DNA of 64,000 nt from Streptococcus suis (GCF_902702775.1 NZ_LR738724.1:682001-746000); one strand, 5' to 3'; positions 7,161 to 17,484 are shown, counted from the first letter of the stretch. Notes: a model not told the origin generated them from the sequence alone. Numbers and translations: made by a program.

Positions 7161-7700
7161 ATGACAAGAGTTGCGGTTGTTTTAGCCGATGGTTTTGAAG
7201 AAATCGAAGCATTGGCCCCTGTAGATGTATTCCGTCGAGCTCATTTTGACTGTCAGATTGTTGGTTTAGATAGTCATGAAGTGGAGGGATCGCACGGTAT
7301 TCGTGTTCAAACTGACCAAGTCTTTGATGGGGACCTGTCTTCCTTTGATCTGATTGTTTTACCAGGAGGAATGCCAGGTTCTGTTCACCTTAGAGATTCA
7401 GAGTCACTGATTACGGAATTGCAAAGAGCGGTTGCATCAGGAAAATCAGTAGCAGCAATTTGTGCGGCACCAATTGTTCTGGATAAGGCCGGTTTGTTAG
7501 ATAGTCGTCACTATACATGTTTCCCAGGGAAAGAAAAAGACATTCCGTCAGGTATTCATCTGGAAGAGGATGTGGTCGTTGATGGTCCAATTATCACTAG
7601 CCGAGGTGCTGGAACAAGTTTGGATTTCGCCTATAAATTGGTTGATTTATTTGGTGGAGATGGGGAAAGCCTAGCTCAAACAATGGTTTATCATAGTTAA
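7161..7700 (+). CDS. DJ-1/PfpI family protein (ThiJ-like)
   Basis: A 179-residue flavodoxin-like protein of the DJ-1/PfpI superfamily. The nucleophile elbow AAICAAPIVL holds the conserved cysteine near residue 103, and the N-terminal glutamate region reads DGFEEIEALAPVDVFRRA. DJ-1 type proteins are proposed deglycases, glyoxalases or redox chaperones; older annotation calls them thiazole monophosphate biosynthesis proteins, which is not supported here. I chose ATG 7161; a TTG three codons upstream is less likely. It follows rodA with a 13-base gap and ends in a terminator. Confidence 0.85.
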   Translation: MTRVAVVLADGFEEIEALAPVDVFRRAHFDCQIVGLDSHEVEGSHGIRVQTDQVFDGDLSSFDLIVLPGGMPGSVHLRDSESLITELQRAVASGKSVAAICAAPIVLDKAGLLDSRHYTCFPGKEKDIPSGIHLEEDVVVDGPIITSRGAGTSLDFAYKLVDLFGGDGESLAQTMVYHS

Positions 7701-7706
7701 AGTAAT

Positions 7707-7741
7707 GAAGAAGATGGAGCTAACGTTTCCTCTTCTTTTTT
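7707..7741 (+). terminator. Terminator of rodA-PfpI unit
   Basis: AAGAAGATGGA pairs with TTTCCTCTTCTT with one mismatch and is followed by TTTT. Confidence 0.65.
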
Positions 7742-7762
7742 CTATCAAAATATTAGAAAATA

Positions 7763-7771
7763 TGGTATAAT
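7763..7771 (+). promoter_or_regulatory. gyrB extended -10 promoter
   Basis: TGGTATAAT preceded by TA, in an AT-rich setting with no good -35. The predicted leader is about 100 nt. Confidence 0.6.
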
Positions 7772-7881
7772 AAAGGGTGTTCGTTAGAATGATTTTTGCT
7801 CTAAAAATATGTCTCGCTTTTATCCAGATGGATTGGCTTTTCTATTTTTAAGGAGCAACAAATAGAAAATAAGGAAAAGAA

Positions 7882-9834
7882 ATGACAGAAGAAATCAAAG
7901 ATTTACAAGAGAAGGCTCAAGAATATGATGCCAGTCAGATTCAAGTCTTGGAAGGTCTTGAAGCTGTTCGAATGCGTCCAGGGATGTATATCGGCTCAAC
8001 ATCTAAAGAAGGTCTCCATCACTTGGTTTGGGAAATTGTCGACAACTCAATCGATGAGGCGCTGGCTGGTTTTGCGGATAAAATTGAAGTTTATATTGAG
8101 CCAGATAACTCCATCACGGTTATTGATAATGGACGTGGTATTCCGGTAGATATTCAGGAAAAAACTGGTCGTCCAGCGGTAGAAACTGTCTTTACAGTGC
8201 TCCATGCAGGTGGTAAATTTGGCGGAGGCGGTTATAAGGTCTCAGGTGGATTGCACGGCGTAGGTTCATCAGTCGTAAACGCCCTATCTACTCAGCTAGA
8301 CGTCCATGTCTACAAAAATGGTCAGGTATATTTCCAAGAGTATAAACGAGGTGAAGTCGTTGCAGATTTGGAGGTTGTTGGAGAAACAGACCGTTCTGGT
8401 ACAACTGTACATTTTACACCTGATCCAGAAATTTTTACTGAGACGACTGAGTTCGACTTTGCAAAATTAAATAAGCGGATCCAAGAATTGGCCTTCCTAA
8501 ATCGTGGTTTAAATCTCTCTATTACGGACAAACGTGAGGGAGTAGAGCAAACAAAGGAATATCACTATGAAGGCGGTATTGCTTCCTACGTTGAGTATCT
8601 TAATGAGAACAAGGATGTCATTTTTGAGACCCCTATCTATACAGAAGGTGAAATGGATGATATTACCGTTGAGGTTGCCATGCAATATACGACGAGTTAT
8701 CATGAAAACGTAGTGAGTTTTGCCAACAATATTCACACACATGAAGGTGGTACCCATGAGCAAGGATTCCGTACAGCTCTGACACGTGTTATCAACGACT
8801 ACGCCAAGAAAAATAGAATTCTCAAAGAAAATGAGGATAATTTGACTGGTGAGGATGTGCGTGAAGGCTTGACAGCGGTCATTTCTGTTAAGCACCCAGG
8901 TCCTCAATTTGAGGGACAAACTAAGACAAAACTTGGGAATAGCGAAGTGGTCAAAATTACCAACCGCCTTTTCTCTGATGCCTTTGCAGAATTTCTTTTG
9001 GAAAATCCACAGATTGCTAGACGGATTGTTGAAAAAGGGATCTTGGCAAGCAAGGCTCGTATTGCTGCTAAGCGTGCGCGTGAGGTAACTCGTAAGAAAT
9101 CGGGTCTTGAGATTTCAAATCTCCCAGGTAAGTTAGCGGATTGTTCCTCAAATGATGCAACGAAGACAGAGCTTTTCATCGTGGAGGGGGACTCAGCCGG
9201 TGGTTCAGCTAAATCCGGTCGCGACCGTGAATTTCAGGCTATTTTACCGATTCGTGGTAAGATTTTGAACGTAGAAAAAGCCAGCATGGACAAGATTTTG
9301 GCCAACGAAGAAATCCGTAGTCTATTTACAGCTATGGGAACTGGCTTTGGTGCTGATTTCGACGTTAGCAAGGCACGTTATCAAAAATTAGTCATTATGA
9401 CAGATGCCGATGTCGATGGTGCCCATATTCGGACACTCCTTCTGACATTATTTTACCGCTACATGCGTCCTGTTGTAGAAGCGGGATACGTATATATCGC
9501 TCAACCACCTATTTACGGTATCAAGGTTGGAAGTGAGATAAAAGAATATATTCAACCTGGGGTTAATCAAGAGCAAGAATTGCAAGATGCCTTAGAAAGA
9601 CATAGTACGGGACGGTCCAAGCCAACGATTCAACGTTACAAAGGTTTGGGAGAAATGGATGATCATCAGTTGTGGGAAACTACGATGAATCCTGAAAATC
9701 GTCTCATGGCACGCGTTTCAGTTGATGATGCGGCAGAAGCCGATAAGATTTTTGACATGTTAATGGGGGATAAGGTTGAACCTCGTCGAGAGTTTATCGA
9801 GGAAAATGCTGTTTATTCAACATTGGATGTCTAA
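7882..9834 (+). CDS. gyrB: DNA gyrase subunit B
   Basis: A 650-residue type IIA topoisomerase ATPase subunit; with GyrA it introduces negative supercoils. It has the GHKL ATP-binding domain ([30 protein letters not shown]) in the first 220 residues, the transducer domain, and the TOPRIM domain with [15 protein letters not shown] near 435 and the metal motif [13 protein letters not shown] near 510. The C-terminal end ([17 protein letters not shown]) is complete. The quinolone/aminocoumarin target residues look wild type by eye but were not compared with a reference. It is followed by ezrA, as in pneumococci. RBS AAGGAAAAG. Confidence 0.97.
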   Translation: MTEEIKDLQEKAQEYDASQIQVLEGLEAVRMRPGMYIGSTSKEGLHHLVWEIVDNSIDEALAGFADKIEVYIEPDNSITVIDNGRGIPVDIQEKTGRPAVETVFTVLHAGGKFGGGGYKVSGGLHGVGSSVVNALSTQLDVHVYKNGQVYFQEYKRGEVVADLEVVGETDRSGTTVHFTPDPEIFTETTEFDFAKLNKRIQELAFLNRGLNLSITDKREGVEQTKEYHYEGGIASYVEYLNENKDVIFETPIYTEGEMDDITVEVAMQYTTSYHENVVSFANNIHTHEGGTHEQGFRTALTRVINDYAKKNRILKENEDNLTGEDVREGLTAVISVKHPGPQFEGQTKTKLGNSEVVKITNRLFSDAFAEFLLENPQIARRIVEKGILASKARIAAKRAREVTRKKSGLEISNLPGKLADCSSNDATKTELFIVEGDSAGGSAKSGRDREFQAILPIRGKILNVEKASMDKILANEEIRSLFTAMGTGFGADFDVSKARYQKLVIMTDADVDGAHIRTLLLTLFYRYMRPVVEAGYVYIAQPPIYGIKVGSEIKEYIQPGVNQEQELQDALERHSTGRSKPTIQRYKGLGEMDDHQLWETTMNPENRLMARVSVDDAAEADKIFDMLMGDKVEPRREFIEENAVYSTLDV

Positions 9835-9849
9835 AAACTAAAAAAACAA

Positions 9850-9878
9850 GTGCATATACTAGAGATTTATGGTATAAT
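9850..9878 (+). promoter_or_regulatory. ezrA promoter
   Basis: GTGCAT (9850-9855), 17 bases, then TATAAT (9873-9878) preceded by TGG: again an extended -10. Confidence 0.6.
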
Positions 9879-9922
9879 TAAGCGATATTTTCTAGTAATT
9901 ACTATGAGCTAAGGAGATTTAC

Positions 9923-11647
9923 ATGCCTACAGGAACAATCATCTTAATCGTTTCGATTGTTATTATTTTAATCATTGCCTATGTAGCTTGCCTGATTGTT
10001 CGTAAACGAAATGACAACCTTTTGGTTGCATTGGAAGAACGTAAGGAAGAGCTATTTAACCTTCCAGTTAATGAAGAAGTCGAAGCTGTCAAAGCACTTC
10101 ATTTGATTGGTCAAAGTCAGGTGTCATTCCGTGAATGGAATCAAAAATGGGTTGATTTGTCGCTCAATTCATTTGCCGACATTGAAAATCATATCTTTGA
10201 GGCAGAAGGCTATAACAATGCCTTTCGCTTTGTGAGTGCAAAGAACGCTATCGACAGTATCGAAAGCCAAATCGATTTAATTGAAGAAGACATCGCCTCT
10301 ATCCGTCATGGTTTGATGGAGTTGAAGGAGCAAGAAGAGAAAAACTCTGGTCGCGTAAAACATGCGTTAAACTTGTTCGATAGTTTACAGGAAGCTGTTC
10401 GTGAAAATCCAGATAGCTACGGTGAGACACTACCAGAACTTGAGAAACAATTGAAAAATATTGAAGTCGAGTTTTCTGAATTTGTGATGCTCAATTCCTC
10501 TGGTGACCCGATTGAAGCTTCTGAAATCCTTGATAAGACTGAAGAGCATATGATTGCCCTCAATCAAATCATGGATCGCATTCCAAGTTTGATTGAACGA
10601 GTTACAAAAGATTTCCCAGAGCAATTGGAAGATTTGGAGTCGGGTTATCGTAAACTGGTTGAGCAGAATTATTTGTTCACAGAAGCTAACATCGAGTCAC
10701 AGTTCCAAAATATTCGCGTTTCAATTCGTGAAAATACTGCTTTGATTGTTTCCTTTGATTTGGATGCCGCAGAAGCTGAAAATGAGGGAATTCAAGCAAA
10801 AATTGATCATTTGTATAAAGTCTTCAATCGTGAAATCGAAGCGAATAAGGAAGCTGTTAAGATTAGTAAAAACTTGCCAAAATTCTTGGAGCATGTTGTC
10901 CAAAATACACAGCTCTTGGATGAGGAAAGCCAACGCCTAAATGCAACTTACTTGCTGGCAGATAGCAAACTTTCACGGATCAATCAGCTTAAAGCTCGTT
11001 TGGAATCGATTGAAATTGTTGTTACAGAAAGTGTGGAGGACATTGAAAATCCACAAGTTGCATATTCTATTTTAGAAGAGCGTTTGGATCATTCATTGGC
11101 AAGCTTGAAAGAAATCGAAGAGGAGCAGCTTGTTTTAGCTGACTATCTTAAATCACAAGAATTGTCAGAGAACACAGCGCGTAAGAAAGCTACACTTTAT
11201 ATCAACAAATTGCATACCCTTAAGCGCTATATGGAAAAACGCAACCTTCCAGGAATTCCAGCTGAATTTTTAACAAACTTCTTTAGAACGAGCGATCATG
11301 TGGAAGCCTTGATTGCCGAGTTAGACTATAAACGAATCAATATCGAAGTTGTTAACCGTTTGTTGGAAAATGCAACGTATGATATGAATCAATTGGAAGA
11401 GTTGGCGTATTTGATTGTGCAAAATGCGACTTTAACAGAGCAGTTGCTACAATACTCTAACCGTTATCGTTCATTCGATGAAAGTGTGCAAAAAGCATTT
11501 AACCGTTCATTATCAATTTTTGAAAAGGATTTTGATTACCAAGCAGCATTTGAAGAAATTTCATTTGCTCTGGAAACAGTTGAACCTGGTGTAACAGAGC
11601 GTTTTGTACGTTCATACGAAAAAACTCGCGAAGCCATTCGCTACTAG
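9923..11647 (+). CDS. ezrA: Septation ring formation regulator EzrA
   Basis: A 574-residue protein with a single N-terminal membrane helix (residues about 5-25, [22 protein letters not shown]) followed by a long, highly charged, mostly helical spectrin-like region facing the cytoplasm. EzrA binds FtsZ and coordinates septal and peripheral wall synthesis; it is important or essential in streptococci. The length matches the family (about 570). The conserved C-terminal block ([20 protein letters not shown]) is present. It has its own promoter after gyrB and a strong terminator. RBS AAGGAG 6 bases before ATG. Confidence 0.95.
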   Translation: MPTGTIILIVSIVIILIIAYVACLIVRKRNDNLLVALEERKEELFNLPVNEEVEAVKALHLIGQSQVSFREWNQKWVDLSLNSFADIENHIFEAEGYNNAFRFVSAKNAIDSIESQIDLIEEDIASIRHGLMELKEQEEKNSGRVKHALNLFDSLQEAVRENPDSYGETLPELEKQLKNIEVEFSEFVMLNSSGDPIEASEILDKTEEHMIALNQIMDRIPSLIERVTKDFPEQLEDLESGYRKLVEQNYLFTEANIESQFQNIRVSIRENTALIVSFDLDAAEAENEGIQAKIDHLYKVFNREIEANKEAVKISKNLPKFLEHVVQNTQLLDEESQRLNATYLLADSKLSRINQLKARLESIEIVVTESVEDIENPQVAYSILEERLDHSLASLKEIEEEQLVLADYLKSQELSENTARKKATLYINKLHTLKRYMEKRNLPGIPAEFLTNFFRTSDHVEALIAELDYKRINIEVVNRLLENATYDMNQLEELAYLIVQNATLTEQLLQYSNRYRSFDESVQKAFNRSLSIFEKDFDYQAAFEEISFALETVEPGVTERFVRSYEKTREAIRY

Positions 11648-11648
11648 A

Positions 11649-11674
11649 TAAAAAGCCATTTGGCTTTTTATTTT
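11649..11674 (+). terminator. ezrA terminator
   Basis: AAAAAGCC-ATTT-GGCTTTTT followed by ATTTTT. Confidence 0.85.
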
Positions 11675-11698
11675 TATACTTTGAAAGGAATATTGGAG

Positions 11699-12334
11699 AT
11701 GACAACTGGATTATTAGTTATGGATGTTGATTCAACATTAATTTTGGAAGAAGGAATAGATTTACTTGGAGAAGAGGCCGGTTTAGGAGCGCAAGTTGCA
11801 GCAATTACCGAACGTGCTATGCGTGGGGAATTGGATTTTGAAGAAGCCTTACGTGAACGTGTGGCGTTGTTAAAGGGACTGCCTGTTTCTGTGTTTGATC
11901 GAATTATCAAAAAAATCCACTTTACGCCTGGAGCAGCAGAATTAGTCTCAGAATTAAAAATGCGAGGCTATAAGGTAGCAGTAGTTTCAGGCGGGTTTCA
12001 TGAAACAGTCGATCGACTAGCTGCACAGTTAGAGTTAGACTATGTTCGGGCTAATCGATTAGAAGTAGTGGATGGAGTATTGACGGGACAAGTATTGGGT
12101 GAAATTGTAACGAAAGATACTAAAAAAGCATGTTTAGAAGAATGGGCGGCAGAAAATGGGCTGAGTCTATCTCAAACGATTGCTATGGGGGATGGAGCAA
12201 ATGATCTACCAATGATTCAACGAGCAGGAATTGGAGTAGCTTTCTGTGCTAAACCGATTGTCCAAGAACAGGCGCCCTACCAAATAAATGAAAAAAATCT
12301 CTATAAACTAATAGAGATTTTAGATAGTAAATAA
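11699..12334 (+). CDS. serB: Phosphoserine phosphatase
   Basis: A 211-residue HAD-superfamily phosphatase that would hydrolyse L-phosphoserine, the last step of serine synthesis. Motif I is VMDVDSTLI (nucleophile D near residue 10), motif II VVSGGFHETVDRL near 100, and motif III AMGDGANDLPMIQRAGIGVAF near 165. The cap carries RVALLKGLP. The start is ATG 11699, where the SerB core begins; in-frame codons upstream lie inside the ezrA terminator. Glycerate kinase further on links to the same three-carbon pool, though it is a separate unit. Confidence 0.93.
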   Translation: MTTGLLVMDVDSTLILEEGIDLLGEEAGLGAQVAAITERAMRGELDFEEALRERVALLKGLPVSVFDRIIKKIHFTPGAAELVSELKMRGYKVAVVSGGFHETVDRLAAQLELDYVRANRLEVVDGVLTGQVLGEIVTKDTKKACLEEWAAENGLSLSQTIAMGDGANDLPMIQRAGIGVAFCAKPIVQEQAPYQINEKNLYKLIEILDSK

Positions 12335-12336
12335 CG

Positions 12337-12366
12337 AGAAGTCAGCTGAGTGCTGACTTTTCTTCT
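12337..12366. terminator. Terminator between convergent serB and the HAD gene
   Basis: AAGTCAGC-TGAGT-GCTGACTT followed by TTCTT; the A-rich 5' flank could serve the opposite strand. Confidence 0.75.
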
Positions 12367-13015
12367 ATTCTGTTGTCAGTAAAACCCTTTTCAAATCTTG
12401 GACGGTTTCGACTATCATGGTGGCCCCAGCCTTTTCAAATTCCTGCTTGCTCCCATAGCCGTAAAGAACACCGATGGCGGGAAGTTGGTGCATGCGTGCT
12501 CCTTCAATGTCATGTTCCCTATCTCCAATCATCACAGCATGTTTTGGAAATGCTTCTAATTGATTTATAGCATAGCCGATGACGTCCGCCTTACTGATGC
12601 GACTACTATCCAGACTAGCACCGGCAATGACATCAAAGTAGTGAGCGATACCAAAATGTTCTAGAATCTGTTTGGCAAATATTTCTGGCTTTGAGGTAGC
12701 AATTACTAGTGTTTTTCCAGCCGTTCTCAATTCTTCAAGCAGAGGGATGATTCCAGGATAGAGTTGATTTTCAAACATTCCTTTTTCTTTAAAATAGACA
12801 CGGAAAGCATCAACTGCACTTTGTGTATCTTCAGGGTTGAGTTGGTAGAATCGTGAAAAAGATTCATAGAGTGGCGGGCCGATGAATCGGTTTAAATTGG
12901 CTGTATCTGGTTCTTCGATTCCCATTTTTTCTAGTGCGTAGGCGACGGAGTTTAAGATTCCTTGTCCAGAATCAGTAAGTGTTCCATCTAAGTCAAATAA
13001 TATAGTTTGATACAT
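12365..13015 (-). CDS. HAD-superfamily phosphatase, phosphoglycolate phosphatase-like
   Basis: A 216-residue haloacid dehalogenase-like hydrolase of the Gph/PgmB type. Motif I is LFDLDGTLTDSG (both catalytic aspartates present), motif II VIATSKPE near residue 108, motif III with a lysine near SKADVI, and motif IV VMIGDREHDIEGA near 170. The helical cap between residues 15 and 85 classes it as subfamily IA. The substrate cannot be told from sequence; phosphoglycolate or pyrophosphate are typical. The start has a strong RBS (AAAGGAG) and an extended -10 TGTTATACT upstream. It is transcribed convergently with serB. Confidence 0.85.
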   Translation of the reverse strand: MYQTILFDLDGTLTDSGQGILNSVAYALEKMGIEEPDTANLNRFIGPPLYESFSRFYQLNPEDTQSAVDAFRVYFKEKGMFENQLYPGIIPLLEELRTAGKTLVIATSKPEIFAKQILEHFGIAHYFDVIAGASLDSSRISKADVIGYAINQLEAFPKHAVMIGDREHDIEGARMHQLPAIGVLYGYGSKQEFEKAGATMIVETVQDLKRVLLTTE

Positions 13016-13069
13016 ACTTATCTCCTTTCTTTCAGTATAACACAGACGATGAAAAACAGAAAAGATTTA

Positions 13070-13098
13070 TTGAAAGCTGAATAGGGGCGTGATATACT
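13070..13098 (+). promoter_or_regulatory. Glycerate kinase promoter
   Basis: TTGAAA (13070-13075), 17 bases, TATACT (13093-13098); near consensus. Confidence 0.75.
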
Positions 13099-13122
13099 AA
13101 TAATATAAAGGAGGTTAGTACC

Positions 13123-14250
13123 ATGCATATTCTCATTGCTCCAGATTCATTTAAAGAGTCTCTTTCAGCTACAAAGGTTGCTGAAGCGATTAAAAAAGGA
13201 TTTTCTAAGGTTTACCCACAAGCAGGGTATGACTTAATTCCCCTAGGAGATGGTGGCGAAGGGACAGTTGAGAGTCTAATGCAGGCCTTATCCTTGGATG
13301 GGACCCAGACTTGGGTGACAGGTCCATTTGGAGATAAAATTAAGGTTTCCTATGCGGTTAAAGATGATCTTGCGGTTTTTGAAATGGCTGAGATTGTAGG
13401 GCTGGCAAGCATCCCGCATGAAAGAAGGAGTCCTCTCTTTATTAAGACACAAGGGGTTGGGGAGCTGATTGTGGAGCTCGTTCAAAATGGTGTTAAACGC
13501 ATATTTATAGGAGTAGGTGGCTCTGCCAGTCATGATGGTGGTATCGGAATGGCGGGAGGTTTAGGAGTGAAATTTTATAATCGAGAGGGAAAAGAAGTAG
13601 AGGCAATTGGAGCTCATATCGGGGAGATTGTCAGCTTTTCCACAGAGGATATGTTGGTAGATCTATCTCAGGTCAGGATTGATTTGGTAACGGATGTGGA
13701 GAATCCGCTTTGCGGACCAGCGGGTGCCACATTTGTTTTTGCAGGTCAGAAAGGTCTTGCCCCTGCTGAATTTGAACTAGTAGACAAGAAAATGGAGTCC
13801 TTTTATAAATTGGTTAATCCAATGCTACTCGATTTGGCAGGAGCGGGTGCTGGAGGAGGTATGGCAGCAGGTCTAGTTCAATTTGCAGGTGCTCGCATTC
13901 AAAAAGGCATCGACTTTGTCTTGGATCAGTTGGACTTTGATCATCGCGTCACCAAAGCGGATCTGGTTGTGGTCGGAGAAGGGCGGATGGATGCCCAAAG
14001 CTTATCAGGGAAGACTCCGATAGGAGTAGCTAGACGTACACCGACTGGGATTCCCATCATTGCAATTTGTGGTAGCCTCAAAGACGATCTTCCCGAGTTT
14101 CCTTTTGAAAATATCTGCGCCGCTTTTCCGATAATTGCAAGCGTTGAAAGTTTGGAGGATACGCTTCAAAAAGCAGAAAAAAACCTGGTCCGCACGGCAG
14201 AGCAGGTGGCAAGAATTCTTCAGTTAGGAGGCCAACAAAGATGGAATTAG
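13123..14250 (+). CDS. glxK: Glycerate kinase (GlxK/GarK family)
   Basis: A 375-residue enzyme of the glycerate kinase type 1 family, phosphorylating glycerate with ATP into the glycolytic pool. Family marks are IAPDSFKESLSATKVAEAI at the N-terminus, PLGDGGEGT near residue 42, GVGGSASHDGGIGMA near 130, AGAGGGMAAGL near 240 and VGEGRMDAQSLSGKTPIGVA near 285. The length is normal. The RBS AAGGAGG is 8-10 bases from ATG 13123. The last ten bases overlap the start of a small membrane protein gene, so the two are coupled. Confidence 0.92.
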   Translation: MHILIAPDSFKESLSATKVAEAIKKGFSKVYPQAGYDLIPLGDGGEGTVESLMQALSLDGTQTWVTGPFGDKIKVSYAVKDDLAVFEMAEIVGLASIPHERRSPLFIKTQGVGELIVELVQNGVKRIFIGVGGSASHDGGIGMAGGLGVKFYNREGKEVEAIGAHIGEIVSFSTEDMLVDLSQVRIDLVTDVENPLCGPAGATFVFAGQKGLAPAEFELVDKKMESFYKLVNPMLLDLAGAGAGGGMAAGLVQFAGARIQKGIDFVLDQLDFDHRVTKADLVVVGEGRMDAQSLSGKTPIGVARRTPTGIPIIAICGSLKDDLPEFPFENICAAFPIIASVESLEDTLQKAEKNLVRTAEQVARILQLGGQQRWN

Positions 14251-14471
14251 TGAAATATGTGACTATTATCTTATTTATTTTTATTTGTCTTGCAAAGCTA
14301 GTGTCCGTTATGAGACTTTCCGAAAAAGAAAGAGGAATGGAAATGAATGTAATAAAGGCAAACGGAGCAATGTTCTTTTTCAATGAAAAAAATGAAAGAG
14401 GCAGATTGCTAGGAATCTTTTGTCTAACCTGTATTATTTTTGCTTTAATATTTATACTGCTTTATCGATAA
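14241..14471 (+). CDS. Small two-helix membrane protein of unknown function
   Basis: A 76-residue protein. Helix one spans about residues 5-22 (KYVTIILFIFICLAKLV) and helix two about residues 55-75 (LGIFCLTCIIFALIFILLY), with a charged loop between them. The start is supported by TTAGGAGG about 9 bases upstream and by a 10-base overlap with glycerate kinase. I do not recognise a family. The coupling suggests co-expression with glycerate kinase, but no functional link is evident. It converges on the DUF1694 gene with only 6 bases between stop codons. Confidence 0.65.
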   Translation: MELVKYVTIILFIFICLAKLVSVMRLSEKERGMEMNVIKANGAMFFFNEKNERGRLLGIFCLTCIIFALIFILLYR

Positions 14472-14477
14472 ATAAGT

Positions 14478-14930
14478 CTAACCAAATAATTTTTTCCAGA
14501 AGGAAGGTTTTGCATCTTCCTTTTTTTCTTCTGGTTTTGAGATAAGATTTGGAAATATGGATTCTAAGCTAACTTCTTCATTATCCACAGCGTGATTTGT
14601 GTGAAAGACAAGTGCGTAGGGAGACTGTCCTATTTTTTCATCGATGATAGCGGTAGTAATGCCGAAGTTCTGAGCAATTTTTAGTAGTGAAATTTGTTGC
14701 TTGTCAGACAGGGCTGGCGAGAGTTTGAGGAATAGAGGAGAGTAGCTGTTTGCTAGTTTTTGGCAAATTGTATCGAACTTATTTCCGACGACTTCACTAC
14801 TCAAATCGTCAAAGGAAACGATCAGGACAACCCGTTCGCGATAGGTTCCCATGTATAGACGTTGTTCATCTGGATTCAATCGTGTTTCGCCAGAGGCTTT
14901 CTGTAGTATGGTAGTATTTAAATCGTTCAT
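14478..14930 (-). CDS. DUF1694 (YueI-like) protein
   Basis: A 150-residue cytoplasmic protein similar to the DUF1694/YueI family, whose function is unknown. Typical features are GETRLNPDEQRLYMGTYRERV near the start and a proline/lysine-rich tail ending FWKKLFG. No ribosome binding site precedes the ATG. Instead an extended -10 (TGTTATACT, minus strand 14937-14945) ends 6 bases before it, so the mRNA probably starts at or next to the A of ATG. It is divergent from eno. Confidence 0.8.
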   Translation of the reverse strand: MNDLNTTILQKASGETRLNPDEQRLYMGTYRERVVLIVSFDDLSSEVVGNKFDTICQKLANSYSPLFLKLSPALSDKQQISLLKIAQNFGITTAIIDEKIGQSPYALVFHTNHAVDNEEVSLESIFPNLISKPEEKKEDAKPSFWKKLFG

Positions 14931-14936
14931 GGTTTC

Positions 14937-14965
14937 AGTATAACATACTCAGTTAACTTTGAAAA
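14937..14965 (-). promoter_or_regulatory. Promoter predicting a leaderless DUF1694 mRNA
   Basis: Minus strand TTTTCA (14960-14965), 17 bases, TATACT (14937-14942) with TGT ahead of it. The predicted start coincides with the ATG at 14930. Confidence 0.55.
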
Positions 14966-14980
14966 GGAAGGCGTTTACAT
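14965..14980 (+). promoter_or_regulatory. Candidate cre (CcpA) site upstream of eno
   Basis: AGGAAGGCGTTTACAT matches 14 of 16 positions of WTGAAARCGYTTWCWW. It lies about 30 bases upstream of the eno -35, a position compatible with activation rather than repression. Confidence 0.4.
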
Positions 14981-14995
14981 TATTTCTTTCAGTAA

Positions 14996-16387
<1,392 letters not shown>

Positions 16388-16442
16388 ATTAGTACAGTGT
16401 ACTAATTTATCTCCGAGCTAGCATAGCGAGGGTTATAGTAAG

Positions 16443-16473
16443 AACAAGTCCGAAAATTTTCGGACTTGTTTTT
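16443..16473 (+). terminator. eno terminator 1
   Basis: Perfect 28-base palindrome AACAAGTCCGAAAA / TTTTCGGACTTGTT followed by TTT. Confidence 0.9.
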
Positions 16474-16528
16474 CAATGTCTGGGAGACTGTTTTATCCCC
16501 GAGCTAGAATAGCGAAGGTTATAATAAG

Positions 16529-16559
16529 AACAAGTCTGGAAATTTCCAGACTTGTTTTT
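16529..16559 (+). terminator. eno terminator 2
   Basis: Perfect palindrome AACAAGTCTGGAAA / TTTCCAGACTTGTT followed by TTT. It differs from terminator 1 at two base pairs, both changed on both strands. Confidence 0.9.
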
Positions 16560-16614
16560 CGTAGTACAGTGTACTAATTTATCCCCAAGCTAGCATAGCG
16601 AGGGTTATAGTAAG

Positions 16615-16645
16615 AACAAGTCCGAAAATTTTCGGACTTGTTTTT
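16615..16645 (+). terminator. eno terminator 3
   Basis: Identical to terminator 1: AACAAGTCCGAAAA / TTTTCGGACTTGTT plus T run. Confidence 0.9.
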
Positions 16646-16700
16646 CAATGTCTGGGAGACTGTTTTATCCCTGAGCTAGAATAGCGAGGGATTAGTAAAA

Positions 16701-16730
16701 CTCTCTAGGTTTTCCTAGGGAATTTTCTTT
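16701..16730 (+). terminator. Fourth hairpin downstream of eno
   Basis: TCTCTAGG-TTTT-CCTAGGGA followed by ATTTTCTTT; not part of the repeat. Confidence 0.65.
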
Positions 16731-16810
16731 GCCTTGATATTGATAAAATGATATTCTAAAAAGGCGGATCAACTTAAGTATTCTCATGTTGAAAAGAGAT
16801 GGAGAGTGGG

Positions 16811-17452
16811 ATGATAGAGTGGATATTTTTTGATTTGGGTTCGACGCTTTTAGATGAAGAGGCGGCTTATGGTTATTATATAGACAAATGTGTGAAGAAG
16901 TTAGAGTCTCTGGATATAGAGGTTTCATCAGATTCTTATAAAAAGAAAATGGTGGAGTATGCTCATAAGTCGCTGGATCCCATTCGTTCGACCTGGCAAT
17001 ATTTTGCACCGACCGAGCCACGTCCTTTGTGGACAAATGAGGGTGTGAGCTTGTATCCTGACACAATAGATGCTCTAGAGAAGTTATCACAAAACTATCG
17101 ATTGGGGATTATTGCCAATCAGTCTAGTAGTATTAGAGAACTGCTTAAAGAGTGGGGAATTGAGTCTTATTTTCAACTCATCATCCTCTCTGAAGAGGTT
17201 GGTTTATCTAAACCAAATACAGCTATTTTCACACTTGCCTTGCAAAAAACAAACATCCCTGCAGATAGAGTTGTCTATGTCGGGGATAGGTATGATAATG
17301 ATATTCTGCCTGCTAAATCTTTGGGAATGTGGACTGTACGGATACTGACAGGTTTTGGAAAGCATGCCCGTGAAAATGAAAAATTGAAGAGTGATTGGGT
17401 AATTCCTTCATTGCAAGGGATAACAAATATTTTTGAACAAACAAAAAACTAG
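16811..17452 (+). CDS. HAD-superfamily hydrolase with non-canonical motif I
   Basis: A 213-residue HAD-like protein. Motif I reads IFFDLGSTLLDEE: the nucleophile aspartate is present but the usual second aspartate (DxD) is glycine, as in haloacid dehalogenase- or phosphonatase-like branches. Motif II is IIANQSSSIRE near residue 102, the motif III lysine is in GLSKPNTAIF near 135, and motif IV is YVGDRYDNDILPAKSLGM near 155. The substrate is unknown. ATG 16811 has GGAG 6 bases upstream; ATG 16799 is an alternative start with a poor RBS. It ends in a shared terminator. Confidence 0.8.
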   Translation: MIEWIFFDLGSTLLDEEAAYGYYIDKCVKKLESLDIEVSSDSYKKKMVEYAHKSLDPIRSTWQYFAPTEPRPLWTNEGVSLYPDTIDALEKLSQNYRLGIIANQSSSIRELLKEWGIESYFQLIILSEEVGLSKPNTAIFTLALQKTNIPADRVVYVGDRYDNDILPAKSLGMWTVRILTGFGKHARENEKLKSDWVIPSLQGITNIFEQTKN

Positions 17453-17478
17453 ACTGAACATTCTCAGCCTAGTTTTTA
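17445..17478. terminator. Bidirectional terminator
   Basis: AACTAGACTGA pairs with TCAGCCTAGTT with one mismatch, A-rich on the left and T-rich on the right, between convergent genes. Confidence 0.7.
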
Positions 17479-17484
17479 CGTGTA

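Larger units (their letters stand above)
16391..16695 (+). repeat. Tandem repeat (period 172) carrying terminator hairpins
   Basis: Copy 1 runs 16391-16562 and copy 2 from 16563 to about 16695, truncated. Each opens with the palindrome-containing AGTACAGTGTACTAATTTAT. Inside each copy is a half-unit of about 86 bases containing GAGCTAG(C/A)ATAGCGA, then TTATA(G/A)TAAG, then a perfect hairpin with a T run. Four half-unit starts are visible, the last lacking its hairpin. No coding sequence is seen between eno and 16811. Confidence 0.85.

Noticed and set aside
16391..16695. CRISPR-like array after eno
   Set aside because: The repeats are about 86 and 172 bases with hairpins and T runs and no unique spacers; they are duplicated terminators.
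16692..17090. Minus-strand frame of 132 codons after eno
   Set aside because: It is antisense to the HAD gene and crosses its promoter region without start signals.
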